DNA from: Mycolicibacterium fortuitum subsp. fortuitum
Lineage (GTDB): Bacteria; Actinomycetota; Actinomycetes; Mycobacteriales; Mycobacteriaceae
Direction: 5' to 3'
Length of the DNA: 64,000 nucleotides
Assembly: GCF_022179545.1 (NCBI RefSeq)
Contig: NZ_AP025518.1
Coordinates: 2,790,001-2,854,000, forward strand
Shown: one piece after another, positions 27,913 through 36,941 of the stretch
Layout of the letters: every line of letters begins with the position of its first letter
Position numbering within the stretch: the stretch's first letter is position 1
The notes under the pieces: generated by a model
The model's input: only the letters and a program-made list of their open reading frames with translations
What the model was told of the DNA's origin: nothing
Database searches by the model: none
Translations under genes and position numbers: made by a program

Positions 27913-28813
27913 GGTTGTTCGCGGCGAAGGTGTCGCACTTGTTCGGATCACCGGTCTGGTAGCCGATGGTGAACCACTTTTGGCGCTGTTCGGAGGAACC
28001 GTGGGTCCAGGCCTCGGGGTTGACCCGGCCGGTGGCCTGCTTCTGGATCCGGTCGTCACCCACCGAGGAGGCCGCTGACAATGCGTCGGCGATGTCCTTG
28101 TCGCTCAGCGGTTGCAGGAACGGCACATCGGTGCCTTCCTGCCGGGTGATCGACGCGTAGTGGGCCCATACGCCCGCGTAGCAGTCGGCCTGCAGTTCGG
28201 TGCGCACGCCCGCACCGGTGGCACCTTCGGGGTCGCGTTGGGCCCGGCCGAGCACGCCCATCAGGTTCTGTACGTGGTGGCCGAATTCGTGGGCGACGAC
28301 GTACTCCTGGGCGAGTGGGCCTCCGCTGGAACCGAACTGGTCGACGAGCACCTGGAAGAAGTCGGTGTCGAAGTACGCCGTCCTATCGACAGGGCAGTAG
28401 AACGGGCCGACGTCGCTGGTGGCCGGACCGCATCCGGTCTGGACCTGTCCCTTGAACAGCCGGACGTGCGGACGGGTGTATCCCTTGAGCAGCTGCTGCC
28501 AGACTCCGTCGACGGAGTTGCCGGTGGCCACCACGCGGCATTCGACCTTGCTGTTGGCGTCGGCACCCGTCTTGCACTGGCTCAGATCGAAACCTTCACC
28601 TCCGGCGCTGCTGGTGTCCATCGGCTGCTGTTGAGGCATCACCGTGCCGGGATCCACGCCCAGGAACATCGCGAGCACGACGATCAACAGGCCCCCGATA
28701 CCTCCGCCGATCGCGATGCCGCGGCCCGGGCCGCGACCACCGCCGGAACTGGAAGTGGTGCTCGTGTCGATCTGCATACCCTCGTTGAAGGTCATCCCGT
28801 CACTCCATCGCAT
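27905..28813 (-). CDS. Neutral zinc metallopeptidase, YpfJ family (Rv2575 homologue)
   Basis: 302-residue membrane-anchored peptidase. A short polar and Gly-rich N-terminus is followed by one membrane helix (about 33-52), then an extracytoplasmic catalytic domain with YVVAHEFGHHVQNLMG (HExxH zinc motif) and ELQADCYAGVWA, where the Glu and Asp are candidate third ligand and support. ATG 28813 gives the MRW start seen in the wider family; ATG 28795 (MTFNEG) has a better ribosome site (GGAG) and fits the M. tuberculosis start, so both remain possible. Divergent from the esterase gene. Confidence 0.9.
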   Translation of the reverse strand: MRWSDGMTFNEGMQIDTSTTSSSGGGRGPGRGIAIGGGIGGLLIVVLAMFLGVDPGTVMPQQQPMDTSSAGGEGFDLSQCKTGADANSKVECRVVATGNSVDGVWQQLLKGYTRPHVRLFKGQVQTGCGPATSDVGPFYCPVDRTAYFDTDFFQVLVDQFGSSGGPLAQEYVVAHEFGHHVQNLMGVLGRAQRDPEGATGAGVRTELQADCYAGVWAHYASITRQEGTDVPFLQPLSDKDIADALSAASSVGDDRIQKQATGRVNPEAWTHGSSEQRQKWFTIGYQTGDPNKCDTFAANNLG

Positions 28814-28857
28814 TCGCCGGTAGGTGCGTGCTCAACAGCCCGTTAAGCTTTTCACAC

Positions 28858-28863
28858 TACGAT
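28858..28863 (+). promoter_or_regulatory. -10 element of the carboxylesterase gene (leaderless)
   Basis: TACGAT fits TANNNT and ends 6 nt before GTG 28870, so the transcript would start at or next to the start codon. No ribosome site is visible. Confidence 0.5.
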
Positions 28864-28869
28864 TCAGGC

Positions 28870-30345
28870 GTGTCCGTCGTTGCGGAACATTCGACCATCG
28901 CCCACACCTCGCTGGGGCGGCTACGCGGTACCCGTGAAGGCGGGGTCAGCGTATGGCGGGGTGTCGAGTACGCCCAGCAGCCCGTCGGCGCGTTGCGTTT
29001 CCTGGCGCCACAACCGGTGGTGTCCTGGACCGGGGTGCGCGACGCCGTCGAGCACGGCCCGTTGCCGCCGCAAGGCCGGTCGTTCGTCGGAGGAGGCCGT
29101 GATGACCCCAAGGTGCGGGACGAGGCGTGCCTGACCGTGACGGTCTGGTCCCCGGACACCGGCGGGTCCCTGCCGGTGATGGTGTGGATCCCAGGCGGGG
29201 CCTTCGTGTACGGCGCCGGCCAGTTACAGCTGTACAACGGTTCACGGCTGGCTGAGAACGGCAACGTGGTGGTCGTCAACGTCACGTATCGGCTCGGCGT
29301 GTTCGGCGGATTCGAACTCGGCGATCTCGGTGAGGGATTCGACGACAATCTGTGCCTGCGCGACCAGATCGCCGCCCTCCAGTGGGTGCGTGACAACATC
29401 GCGGCGTTCGGTGGCGATCCCGAGCAGGTGACGGTGTTCGGCGAATCGGCCGGTGCCACATCGGTGTTGGCTCTGCTGGCCAGCCCGGCAGCCGACGGCC
29501 TGTTCGCCCGGGCCATCGCGCAAAGCCCGGCGTTGCCGCTGATCGCGGGCCGTGAAGACCGGGCCCGTCAGTCGCGTCGCTTCATGCAACTGCTCGGGGT
29601 GGGCGCCGAACAGCTCAAAGTCCTGCCGCAGCGGCAGCTGCGCCGAGCCGCCGGTCAGCTGCAGCTCGAGAGTGCCCAGCAGACACCGAGGTTGGCCTAC
29701 GGGCTGACCCATGGGGTCGAATTGTTGCCTCGGCACCCGATCGAGGCGGCGCGTGCAGGCGCGGTGTCCGCGGTGCCTCTCATCATCGGCACCAACAGCC
29801 ATGAGGCGTCGATGTTCGCCTGGGGCAAACCGCCCATGCTGCCCACGACGTTGGCGGGTGTCGAGGACTACCTCCGCCGCCACAACCCGCAGGCCAGGGA
29901 CCGGGTGCTGGCCGCCTATCCGGATTTCCCGCGTCGTCGCGCGCTGATCGCATTTGGCTCCGACGTCATGTTCGGCGCACCCACCTGGGCGTTCGCCGAT
30001 GCCTACAGTGCGCACGCACCGACGCACGTCTACCGGTTCGACCACACCACGTGGACGCTCAGGGTGCTGGGTCTCGGCGCCACCCACGGCAGCGAAATCG
30101 TGCACATCCAGCACAGCTACGGTTCGTATCTGGGGCGCAAGCTGCATCCGTTGGGCCGGAGGGTGCAGCCGTCGGTCGGCCGGCGGATGCAACGGACCTG
30201 GCTGGATTTCGCCCGGGCGGAGATCGCCGACTGGCCGGAATACGACACCGCACGGCGACTGACCCGGGTGATCCGCTCCACGCGCGACGAGACCATCTCC
30301 GATCCGGATGCGGTGCGACGCCAGGCGTGGGACGGCTTCGGCTAG
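28870..30345 (+). CDS. Type B carboxylesterase/lipase
   Basis: 491-residue esterase of the carboxylesterase family. Motifs: substrate-entry strand VMVWIPGGAFVYGAG (oxyanion GG), nucleophile elbow VTVFGESAGATS (Ser about residue 190), acid in NSHEASMF region and the catalytic His in GATHGSEIVHI. No signal peptide, so probably cytoplasmic. The frame is open to 28828, but GTG 28870 follows a -10 element by 6 nt and begins SVVAEHSTIAHTSLGRLRG, the normal N-terminal strand. It ends 5 nt before the convergent SRPBCC gene. Confidence 0.88.
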   Translation: MSVVAEHSTIAHTSLGRLRGTREGGVSVWRGVEYAQQPVGALRFLAPQPVVSWTGVRDAVEHGPLPPQGRSFVGGGRDDPKVRDEACLTVTVWSPDTGGSLPVMVWIPGGAFVYGAGQLQLYNGSRLAENGNVVVVNVTYRLGVFGGFELGDLGEGFDDNLCLRDQIAALQWVRDNIAAFGGDPEQVTVFGESAGATSVLALLASPAADGLFARAIAQSPALPLIAGREDRARQSRRFMQLLGVGAEQLKVLPQRQLRRAAGQLQLESAQQTPRLAYGLTHGVELLPRHPIEAARAGAVSAVPLIIGTNSHEASMFAWGKPPMLPTTLAGVEDYLRRHNPQARDRVLAAYPDFPRRRALIAFGSDVMFGAPTWAFADAYSAHAPTHVYRFDHTTWTLRVLGLGATHGSEIVHIQHSYGSYLGRKLHPLGRRVQPSVGRRMQRTWLDFARAEIADWPEYDTARRLTRVIRSTRDETISDPDAVRRQAWDGFG

Positions 30346-30349
30346 CGGC

Positions 30350-30853
30350 CTACTTGCCGTAGCGCTCGTCGGTATACCGGCGGAGGTTGTGCAGGAACCG
30401 CTGGAACAGCCATGCCATCACGGGCTGACCCAGCGTCATCCCGAGCCGCCCCGCCAGTCCGCTCGGCTTCATGGCCATCACCCAGGTCAGATGGCAGCCC
30501 TGCGGTGTTTCCACCACCCGATAATCCTCGGCAAAGGCCGAGATCGCGTTCGAGGTGCTGGTGTTGAACCGGAACGCCATGTGGGAGAAGGGTTCCCAGG
30601 CCAGGAACTCCTCATCGCCGACGATGTGTCCGCGCATCGTCACCGTGCGGGTGGTGCCGACGCCGCGGGGTTCTGCGCTGGTCCATTCCACGTTGGTGAT
30701 GACGGTGGCCCAGTGCGGCCAGGAGGTCTCGTCGCTGAGCACCTCGAACAGTTGCTCTGCGGTGATGGCGAGATCGACGGTGCTGACAAAGCGGAACGGT
30801 GCGCGGTCGATGAAGTCCAACTCGACGCGTTCGCACTGGTAGGTCCGGGCCAT
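30350..30853 (-). CDS. SRPBCC (START-like) family protein, Rv2574 homologue
   Basis: 167 residues. The pattern of a START/Bet v 1-like ligand-binding fold is clear: an N-terminal strand, TVDLAITAEQLFEVLSDETSWPHWATVITNVEW (helix and Trp-Pro-x-Trp turn), the following antiparallel strands and a long C-terminal helix ending RFLHNLRRYTDERYGK. Such proteins bind lipids or polyketides; the ligand is unknown. A TAGGGT -10-like element (complement of 30862-30867) lies 8 nt before the ATG. It is followed on the same strand by nothing, and is convergent with the esterase gene. Confidence 0.82.
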   Translation of the reverse strand: MARTYQCERVELDFIDRAPFRFVSTVDLAITAEQLFEVLSDETSWPHWATVITNVEWTSAEPRGVGTTRTVTMRGHIVGDEEFLAWEPFSHMAFRFNTSTSNAISAFAEDYRVVETPQGCHLTWVMAMKPSGLAGRLGMTLGQPVMAWLFQRFLHNLRRYTDERYGK

Positions 30854-30889
30854 GGGTAGACACCCTAGGGGAGAGTGTCTAGTGGCGGG

Positions 30890-31786
30890 TCAGCCCGGCC
30901 CGTCCCCGGCCGCTGCCAACAGCGGAACGATCACGTCGCTGATCGGGGTGGGCAGGCCGTGTGCGGCTGCCTTGCGGCTGATCACCCCGTTGCGGATATC
31001 CCACTCGAGCGGTCGGCCGGCCAGATGGTCGGTCAGCATCGACGTGGTCAGGTCTTCGGGTGCCGCGGCCAACATGGCGATGATCTCGTCGACCACCTCT
31101 TCACCGAGATCAGCGCCGTCGGCACGGGCCACGGTCAGGCATTCGGCCAGGTAACGCCGCGCCAGTTCGGCCACGTCGTCACGGCGAAACATGCCCGCCC
31201 GCCGGTCCGACAACACCATCAACCCCACCACGGCATTGACCAGCAGCTTGCGCCAGGCCGCGCGGCGGAAATCGGGGTCGTGTTCGACGGCGATCGCGCT
31301 GCCGGCCACAGCGTCGGCCACCGTCGCGGCCGCGGGTGTGTCGGGCAGCACCAGGCGAGCGTCGCTGCGCAACCGCACCCACCCAGCGGGCTGCATCTCC
31401 GAGGAGATCCACACCGCCGCGGGCACGACGTGGTCCTCGTCGGTGTGCGGACCGACCGCACTGACCCGCTCGATCTGCTCGACACCGTTCTGTAGCGCGC
31501 ACACCACGGTTTTCTCGTCGCACAGCCGATCAAGCCACGGCGCTGCCTGCGCGTTCTGGGTGTCTTTGACAGCGAGAAACACCACCGAAAGCGGCCCTTC
31601 CACGGTGCTCGGATCCGTATGCACGGGCCCCGGTACATGAATGGGCGGGTGGCCGTCGGGCCGCACCTCGATGCCCTCGCGCGGGGTGCGTCCACACAAC
31701 AGAACCTCCCCGCCGGCTGCGTGCAACAACGCCGCGACGGTCGATCCGATGGCGCCGGGGCCGATGACCGCGATGGGGGACGTCAT
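30890..31786 (-). CDS. 2-dehydropantoate 2-reductase-like oxidoreductase (Rv2573 homologue)
   Basis: 298 residues. N-terminal NADP Rossmann motif [17 protein letters not shown] (GxGxxG, residues about 9-14), [27 protein letters not shown], and the C-terminal helical domain with the conserved [21 protein letters not shown] and the active-site region [23 protein letters not shown]. It would reduce ketopantoate to pantoate in CoA synthesis, although several actinobacterial PanE-like proteins have other ketoacid substrates. ATG 31786 sits 6 nt after a TAACTT -10 on the minus strand. Divergent from aspS. Confidence 0.85.
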   Translation of the reverse strand: MTSPIAVIGPGAIGSTVAALLHAAGGEVLLCGRTPREGIEVRPDGHPPIHVPGPVHTDPSTVEGPLSVVFLAVKDTQNAQAAPWLDRLCDEKTVVCALQNGVEQIERVSAVGPHTDEDHVVPAAVWISSEMQPAGWVRLRSDARLVLPDTPAAATVADAVAGSAIAVEHDPDFRRAAWRKLLVNAVVGLMVLSDRRAGMFRRDDVAELARRYLAECLTVARADGADLGEEVVDEIIAMLAAAPEDLTTSMLTDHLAGRPLEWDIRNGVISRKAAAHGLPTPISDVIVPLLAAAGDGPG

Positions 31787-31792
31787 GTCGCC

Positions 31793-31798
31793 AAGTTA
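31793..31798 (-). promoter_or_regulatory. -10 element of the PanE-like gene (leaderless)
   Basis: TAACTT on the minus strand ends 6 nt before ATG 31786, the same spacing as several other starts in this window. No ribosome site is seen. Confidence 0.5.
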
Positions 31799-31871
31799 CC
31801 GGCGCAACCGACTCTCTAGACTGGTCACTCGTCACCACCAGTCTTTATCGACTCAACATTCAGGAGTTTTC

Positions 31872-33647
31872 GTGCTGCGCAGTCATGCCGCCGGTTCATT
31901 GCGGGCCGCGGATGCCGGTCAAACGGTCACCTTGGCGGGATGGGTGGCGCGTCGCCGTGATCACGGTGGCGTCATCTTCATCGACCTGCGCGACGCGTCC
32001 GGAGTGTCGCAGGTGGTGTTCCGCGAGGGTGACGTGCTCGCCGCCGCCCACCGGTTGCGCGCCGAGTTCTGCATCGCCGTCACCGGCGTGGTGGAGGTCC
32101 GTCCCGAGGGCAACGAGAACCCCGACATCCCGACCGGCAAGATCGAGGTGAACGCCACCTCGCTGACCGTGCTTTCCGAGAGCGCCCCGTTGCCGTTCCA
32201 GCTCGACGAGACCGCAGGTGAGGAAGCCCGGCTCAAGTACCGCTACCTGGACCTGCGCCGTGAGGGCCCGGGTAACGCAATCCGGTTGCGCTCCAAGGTG
32301 AATGCGGCTGCCCGCGGCGTGCTGGCCGAGCACGACTTCGTCGAGATCGAGACACCGACGCTGACGCGTTCGACTCCGGAGGGCGCCCGTGACTTCCTGG
32401 TGCCCGCGCGCCTGCAGCCCGGCTCGTTCTACGCGCTGCCGCAGAGCCCGCAGCTGTTCAAGCAGCTGCTCATGGTGGCGGGCATGGAGCGCTACTACCA
32501 GATCGCCCGCTGCTACCGCGACGAGGACTTCCGCGCCGACCGCCAGCCCGAGTTCACCCAGCTGGACATGGAGCTCAGCTTCGTCGACGCCGACGATGTC
32601 ATGGGAATCGCCGAACAGGTGCTCAAGGCGGTCTGGTCGACCATCGGCTATGACCTGCCGCTGCCGTTGCCTCGCATCAGCTACGAAGAGGCGATGCGCC
32701 GGTTCGGTTCCGACAAGCCCGACCTGCGGTTCGAAGTCGAACTCATCGAGTGCACCGAGTACTTCAAGGACACCCCGTTCCGGGTGTTCCAGGCGCCGTA
32801 CGTCGGCGCTGTGGTGATGTCCGGAGGGGCATCGCAGCCGCGTCGCACCCTCGACGGCTGGCAGGAATTCGCCAAGCAGCGCGGCCACAAGGGCCTGGCC
32901 TATGTGCTGATCGGGGAGGACGGCACGCTGGGCGGCCCGGTGGCCAAGAATCTCACCGACGCCGAGCGTGACGGCCTGGCCGCCCATGTCGGTGCCAAGC
33001 CCGGTGACTGTGTGTTCTTCGCTGCCGGCCCGGCCCGTACGGCGCGAGCGCTTTTGGGTGCCACCCGCATCGAGATCGCCAAGCGCCTGGACCTGATCGA
33101 TCCGTCGGCCTGGGCGTTCACCTGGGTGGTCGACTTCCCGATGTTCGAGCCGGCCGACGTGGCGACGGCCTCGGGCGACGTGGCCGTGGGGTCGGGTGCC
33201 TGGACGGCAGTGCACCACGCCTTCACCGCACCGAAGGTCGAATCGGAGGACACCTTCGACACCGACCCCGGCAGCGCGCTGTCCGATGCCTACGACATCG
33301 TCTGCAACGGCAACGAGATCGGCGGCGGCTCGATCCGTATCCACCGGCGCGACATCCAGGAGCGGGTGTTCGCGATGATGGGCATCGACCACGATGAAGC
33401 CCAGGACAAGTTCGGGTTCCTGTTGGACGCCTTCGCCTTCGGGGCGCCGCCGCACGGCGGCATCGCGTTCGGCTGGGACCGCATCACCGCGCTGCTGGCC
33501 GGGGTGGACTCGATCCGCGAGGTCATCGCGTTCCCCAAGTCCGGCGGCGGTGTCGACCCGCTGACCGATGCGCCTGCGCCGATCACCCCGCAACAGCGCA
33601 AGGAATCGGGAATAGACGCCAAGCCCGAGGAGCTCAAGAAGTCATGA
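31872..33647 (+). CDS. aspS: Aspartyl-tRNA synthetase
   Basis: 591-residue class II synthetase of the bacterial type. Order: N-terminal OB-fold anticodon domain ([24 protein letters not shown]), catalytic core with [56 protein letters not shown] (motif 2), a bacterial GAD insertion (about 290-430), then [17 protein letters not shown] and motif 3 [19 protein letters not shown] 31872 is preceded by CAGGAG at 5 nt; the open frame further upstream crosses the divergent promoter region. It overlaps the F420-type reductase gene by 4 nt. Confidence 0.98.
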   Translation: MLRSHAAGSLRAADAGQTVTLAGWVARRRDHGGVIFIDLRDASGVSQVVFREGDVLAAAHRLRAEFCIAVTGVVEVRPEGNENPDIPTGKIEVNATSLTVLSESAPLPFQLDETAGEEARLKYRYLDLRREGPGNAIRLRSKVNAAARGVLAEHDFVEIETPTLTRSTPEGARDFLVPARLQPGSFYALPQSPQLFKQLLMVAGMERYYQIARCYRDEDFRADRQPEFTQLDMELSFVDADDVMGIAEQVLKAVWSTIGYDLPLPLPRISYEEAMRRFGSDKPDLRFEVELIECTEYFKDTPFRVFQAPYVGAVVMSGGASQPRRTLDGWQEFAKQRGHKGLAYVLIGEDGTLGGPVAKNLTDAERDGLAAHVGAKPGDCVFFAAGPARTARALLGATRIEIAKRLDLIDPSAWAFTWVVDFPMFEPADVATASGDVAVGSGAWTAVHHAFTAPKVESEDTFDTDPGSALSDAYDIVCNGNEIGGGSIRIHRRDIQERVFAMMGIDHDEAQDKFGFLLDAFAFGAPPHGGIAFGWDRITALLAGVDSIREVIAFPKSGGGVDPLTDAPAPITPQQRKESGIDAKPEELKKS

Positions 33648-34105
33648 CCGACATCGATCCTGATTTCGACAAGAGCGAACTGGTCGCCGACGTGGCGGCC
33701 CTCGACGAATTCAACCGCAACGTGGTCGAGGAGTTCAGGGCCAACGGCGGCAAGGTGGGCGGGCCTTTCGAGGGCGGCACCCTGTTGCTGCTGCACACCA
33801 CGGGAGCCAAGTCGGGTCAGCCGCGGCTGTCGCCGCTGGCGTACCTGGACGTCGACGGCAAGATTCTGATCGTCGGCTCCTACGCGGGCGGGCCGAAGGA
33901 CCCGGCGTGGGTGCACAACCTGCGGGCCAACCCGAAGGCCCGCATCGAGATCGGAACCGACGCCTACGACGTGACGGCCCGGGAATTGCCCGCCGACGAG
34001 CGCGACGCGACGTACCCCAAGATCGTCGAGCGGGCGCCGGTTTTCGCCGAGTACCAGGCCAAGACCACCCGGGCGATTCCGCTGTTCGAACTCCAGCGGG
34101 TGTAG
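33644..34105 (+). CDS. Nitroreductase/deazaflavin-dependent oxidoreductase family protein (Ddn-like)
   Basis: 153 residues in the pattern of the mycobacterial Ddn-like split-barrel proteins: [77 protein letters not shown]. That GGP, TTGxKSGxxR and PxWxxNLxANP signature marks F420H2-dependent quinone or nitro-compound reductases. Coupled to aspS by a 4-nt overlap (ATGA), yet with no evident functional link. A large hairpin follows 8 nt after its stop. Confidence 0.88.
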   Translation: MTDIDPDFDKSELVADVAALDEFNRNVVEEFRANGGKVGGPFEGGTLLLLHTTGAKSGQPRLSPLAYLDVDGKILIVGSYAGGPKDPAWVHNLRANPKARIEIGTDAYDVTARELPADERDATYPKIVERAPVFAEYQAKTTRAIPLFELQRV

Positions 34106-34113
34106 CGCCGAAC

Positions 34114-34160
34114 CTGAGCCTGTGTGCGGACTTTCGCCGGAAAGTCGCACACAAGCTCAG
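34114..34160. terminator. Large hairpin between convergent genes
   Basis: The repeat CTGAGC ... TGTGTGCG ... ACTTTC pairs with GAAAGT ... CGCACACA ... GCTCAG around a GCCG loop, giving about 20 paired bases with one mismatch and one bulge. It fills the 69-nt gap between two convergent genes and has no T-tract. It could act as a bidirectional terminator, or be a copy of a dispersed intergenic palindrome. Confidence 0.55.
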
Positions 34161-34174
34161 ATTCGAGCGGTCGA

Positions 34175-35359
34175 CTACAGCCGTTCGATGATGGTGGCGT
34201 TGGCCATGCCGCCGCCCTCACACATCGTCTGCAGGCCGTAGCGCCCGCCGCGCTGTTGCAGGGCATTGACCAGGGTGGTCATGATGCGCGCCCCGCTGGC
34301 GCCCAGCGGGTGACCGATCGCGATCGCCCCGCCGTTGACGTTCGTCTTGCCCAGATCGGCACCAATGTCGTGCGCCCAGGCCAGCACTACCGGGGCGAAC
34401 GCCTCGTTGACCTCGAACAGGTCGATGTCGGCCAGCGTCAAACCCGCACGCGTCAACACCTTCTCGGTGGCCGGGATGACACCGGTCAGCATGTAGAGCG
34501 GGTCGGACCCGACGACGGTGGTGGTGTGGATGCGCGCCAGCGGTTTCAGACCGAGCTTCTTGGCCGTCGCTCCGCTGGTGATCATCACCGCCGCGCTGCC
34601 GTCCGAGAGCGGTGACGAGTTACCCGGGGTGATCTCCCAGTTGATCTGCGGGAACCGCGCGGCGTAGGCCTCGTTGTAGAACGCGGGCTTCAACCCGGAC
34701 AAGGTCTCCACTGTCGTTCCCGGCCGGATGATCTCGTCGGTGCTCAGCCCGGCGATCGGCGCGAGTTCGGCGTCGAACAGACCCTCTTTGGTGGCCCGCG
34801 CTGCCTTCTCGTGGCTGCCTGCCGAGAACTCGTCGAGCTGGGCGCGGGAGAAACTCCACTTGGCCGCGATCAGCTCGGCGCTGATTCCTTGGGGCACAAG
34901 CCCTTCCGGGTAGCGGGCGGCCATGTCCAGGCCGAACGGGTCGCTGCCCGGAAGCACCGATGAACCCATCGGCACCCGGGACATCGATTCGACACCTGCG
35001 GCGATCACGATGTCGTAGGCGCCGGCCAGCACGCCCTGGGCGGCGAAGCTGATCGCCTGCTGGCTGCTGCCGCACTGGCGGTCCACGGTGGTGCCGGGGA
35101 CGGTTTCGGGGAACCCGGCGCCCAGCAGGGCGTTGCGGGCCACATTCACGGCTTGATCGCCCACTTGCGTGACGGCCCCGGCGATGACGTCGTCGACGAG
35201 TACGGGGTCGACACCGGTGCGGGTGATCAGCTCACGCAGGCTGTGGGCCAGCAGATCCGCGGGTAGGACGCCGTGCAGTGCGCCATTGGCCTTGCCTTTG
35301 CCGATCGGGGTTCGGACCGCTCCGACGATGACTGCGTCACGTTCTGCATATCCGGTCAT
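34175..35359 (-). CDS. Acetyl-CoA C-acyltransferase (thiolase)
   Basis: 394-residue thiolase for the last step of beta-oxidation or its reverse. Nucleophile loop DRQCGSSQQAISFAAQGVLAG (Cys about 90), the active-site His in NVNGGAIAIGHPLGASGAR and the second Cys in TMCEGGGMANATII are all present. ATG 35359 has AGGAGG at 7 nt, so I chose it over the extended frame at 35380. Divergent from the HxlR gene with a perfect palindrome in the shared promoter, which suggests control by that regulator. Confidence 0.93.
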   Translation of the reverse strand: MTGYAERDAVIVGAVRTPIGKGKANGALHGVLPADLLAHSLRELITRTGVDPVLVDDVIAGAVTQVGDQAVNVARNALLGAGFPETVPGTTVDRQCGSSQQAISFAAQGVLAGAYDIVIAAGVESMSRVPMGSSVLPGSDPFGLDMAARYPEGLVPQGISAELIAAKWSFSRAQLDEFSAGSHEKAARATKEGLFDAELAPIAGLSTDEIIRPGTTVETLSGLKPAFYNEAYAARFPQINWEITPGNSSPLSDGSAAVMITSGATAKKLGLKPLARIHTTTVVGSDPLYMLTGVIPATEKVLTRAGLTLADIDLFEVNEAFAPVVLAWAHDIGADLGKTNVNGGAIAIGHPLGASGARIMTTLVNALQQRGGRYGLQTMCEGGGMANATIIERL

Positions 35360-35398
35360 CTGGGCCTCCTGATGCTCCACGCTGAGTATTGTGATGAC

Positions 35399-35421
35399 TA
35401 CCCAGGTATAGCACCTGGGTA
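35399..35421. promoter_or_regulatory. Perfect palindrome TACCCAGGT-N5-ACCTGGGTA between thiolase and hxlR
   Basis: Nine-base arms separated by ATAGC lie 40 nt before the thiolase start and 20 nt before the HxlR start. Position and symmetry fit an operator for the dimeric HxlR protein encoded alongside. Confidence 0.75.
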
Positions 35422-35440
35422 TAGTGAGAACAACTCAGGG

Positions 35441-35920
35441 ATGGGGTTTGATTCCGTGGGAATGCTGCAGGGCAAGCTGGCCGACCGCGATGCCTGGTCG
35501 GCAGTGGGGCACTGTCCGATCGAGAGAACCATGGCTTTCGCGGGCACCAAGTCGGCGATGCTGATCATGCGCGAGGCCTTCTACGGCACCACCCGCTTCG
35601 ACGACTTCGCCCGAAGGGTCGGCATCACCAAGGCCGCAACCTCGGCACGGCTGTCCGACCTCGTGGCCGCCGGACTGCTGGCCAAGCGGCCCTATCGCGA
35701 ACCCGGTCAGCGGGAACGCGACGAATACGTGCTCACCGAATCCGGAACCGACTTCATGCCCGTGGTGTGGGCCATGTTCGAGTGGGGCCGCAAACACCTC
35801 GGCGACACCGGGCTGCGGCTTGCCCACGACGGGTGCGGCGCAGTGGCCGGCGTCGAGATTCGTTGCGAGGAAGGACACCAGGTGCCGCCGGAGGAGCTCG
35901 TCGTGCGCTACCAGCGTTGA
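35441..35920 (+). CDS. HxlR-family winged-helix regulator
   Basis: From ATG 35441 the product has 159 residues. The HxlR pattern is clear: DAWSAVGHCPIERTMAFAGTKSAMLIMREAFYGTTRFDDFARRVGITKAATSARLSDLVAAGLLAKRPYREPGQRERDEYVLTESG, the winged helix with its wing. GTG 35456 and ATG 35462 are alternative starts. The upstream open frame crosses the operator and thiolase start. It has a Cys (GHCPIER) in the position used for redox sensing in some family members, so thiol sensing is possible. Likely regulates the divergent thiolase and itself. Confidence 0.9.
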   Translation: MGFDSVGMLQGKLADRDAWSAVGHCPIERTMAFAGTKSAMLIMREAFYGTTRFDDFARRVGITKAATSARLSDLVAAGLLAKRPYREPGQRERDEYVLTESGTDFMPVVWAMFEWGRKHLGDTGLRLAHDGCGAVAGVEIRCEEGHQVPPEELVVRYQR

Positions 35921-35999
35921 CTTTGAATCCGTGCCCACCGCTACTCGCACAAATGCAGCGCCAGTTCTGAGTCAACGCCGGCAAGCCGGCAGGCAACGC

Positions 36000-36005
36000 T
36001 AGTCT
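36000..36005 (+). promoter_or_regulatory. -10 element of the DUF389 gene (leaderless)
   Basis: TAGTCT lies 6 nt before GTG 36012. A short GC hairpin (GCCGGCAAGCCGGC) precedes it at about 35978. Confidence 0.5.
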
Positions 36006-36011
36006 CGGCGA

Positions 36012-36941
36012 GTGCTGCACTTACGCGTCATAGCGCCGGTGGATCTGCGTGGCCCTGTACTCAATGTCCTGCACGGTGAACCCGGCGTCACCCATATCGT
36101 GGTGCACGCCGGTGCCGCCATCGACCCGGCCGGCGACGAAATCACCGCCGACGTGGCCAGGGAAGCCGCCAACGACGTCGTCGAACGGCTGAAATCCCTT
36201 GACGTGCACCATTTCGGGGCTATCACCATCGAACCGATCGACACGGTGCTGTCCACCTCCGCCCATCACGCAGAGGATGCCGCGGACGGTGACGCGGGCG
36301 ACGCGGTGATCTGGGATGAGCTGGTGGCACGGACTCGCGAGGAATCCAGCCTCAACGTGACCTTCGTGTTGTTCTTGTGTATCGCATGCCTGCTCGCCGC
36401 GGTCGGCGTGATCAACGACTCGGCCGTCACGGTGGTCGGCGCGATGGTGGTGGGCCCGGAATTCGGTCCGCTGGCGGCACTGGCGGTCGCGCTCGTGCAG
36501 CGGCGGATGTCACTGGCCCGCCGCGCCGGGGCGGCGCTGCTGATCGGGTTTCCGCTGGCGATGGTGGTCACCGGCGTGGCGACGCTCGGCTTCGAGGCGT
36601 TGGGCTGGGTACAGCTGACCAGCTTCAGCGAACTCACCCAGGTCGACTTCATCTTCCAGGTCGGCCCGTTCTCATTGGTGGTCGCGCTGCTGGCAGGCGC
36701 CGCTGGAATGCTGTCGCTGGTGTCCTCGAAATCCGCGGCGCTGGTGGGGGTGTTCATCTCGGTGACGACGGTGCCCGCCGCCGGCTTCGCGGTGGTGGCC
36801 GCGACGGTGGGCGACTGGCGCGTCGCCGGCAATTCCGTCCTGCAGCTGGTGGTCAACCTGCTCGGAATCACCGTGGCAGGCGTCATCGTCCTCGCGGTGT
36901 ACCGGCGGACCATGGCCCGCCGCGCCGTCACAGGTGGCTGA
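36012..36941 (+). CDS. DUF389 membrane protein
   Basis: 309 residues: a soluble N-terminal ferredoxin-like region (about 1-85), an acidic linker (HHAEDAADGDAGDAVIWDEL), then five or six membrane helices starting with SSLNVTFVLFLCIACLLAAVGVINDSAVTVVGAMVVGPEFGPL. The VVGAMVVGPEFGPL stretch is the family hallmark. Function unknown; proteins of this family are widespread and not tied to a transport substrate. Start GTG 36012 is decided by the -10 element 6 nt upstream. It overlaps the 3' end of the convergent GAP-like gene by 14 nt. Confidence 0.82.
   Translation: MLHLRVIAPVDLRGPVLNVLHGEPGVTHIVVHAGAAIDPAGDEITADVAREAANDVVERLKSLDVHHFGAITIEPIDTVLSTSAHHAEDAADGDAGDAVIWDELVARTREESSLNVTFVLFLCIACLLAAVGVINDSAVTVVGAMVVGPEFGPLAALAVALVQRRMSLARRAGAALLIGFPLAMVVTGVATLGFEALGWVQLTSFSELTQVDFIFQVGPFSLVVALLAGAAGMLSLVSSKSAALVGVFISVTTVPAAGFAVVAATVGDWRVAGNSVLQLVVNLLGITVAGVIVLAVYRRTMARRAVTGG

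Noticed and set aside
35914..35980. Inverted repeat GCGTTGACT / AGTCAACGC after the HxlR gene
   Set aside because: Nine-base arms about 50 nt apart; position overlaps the gene end and the spacing makes a functional structure doubtful.
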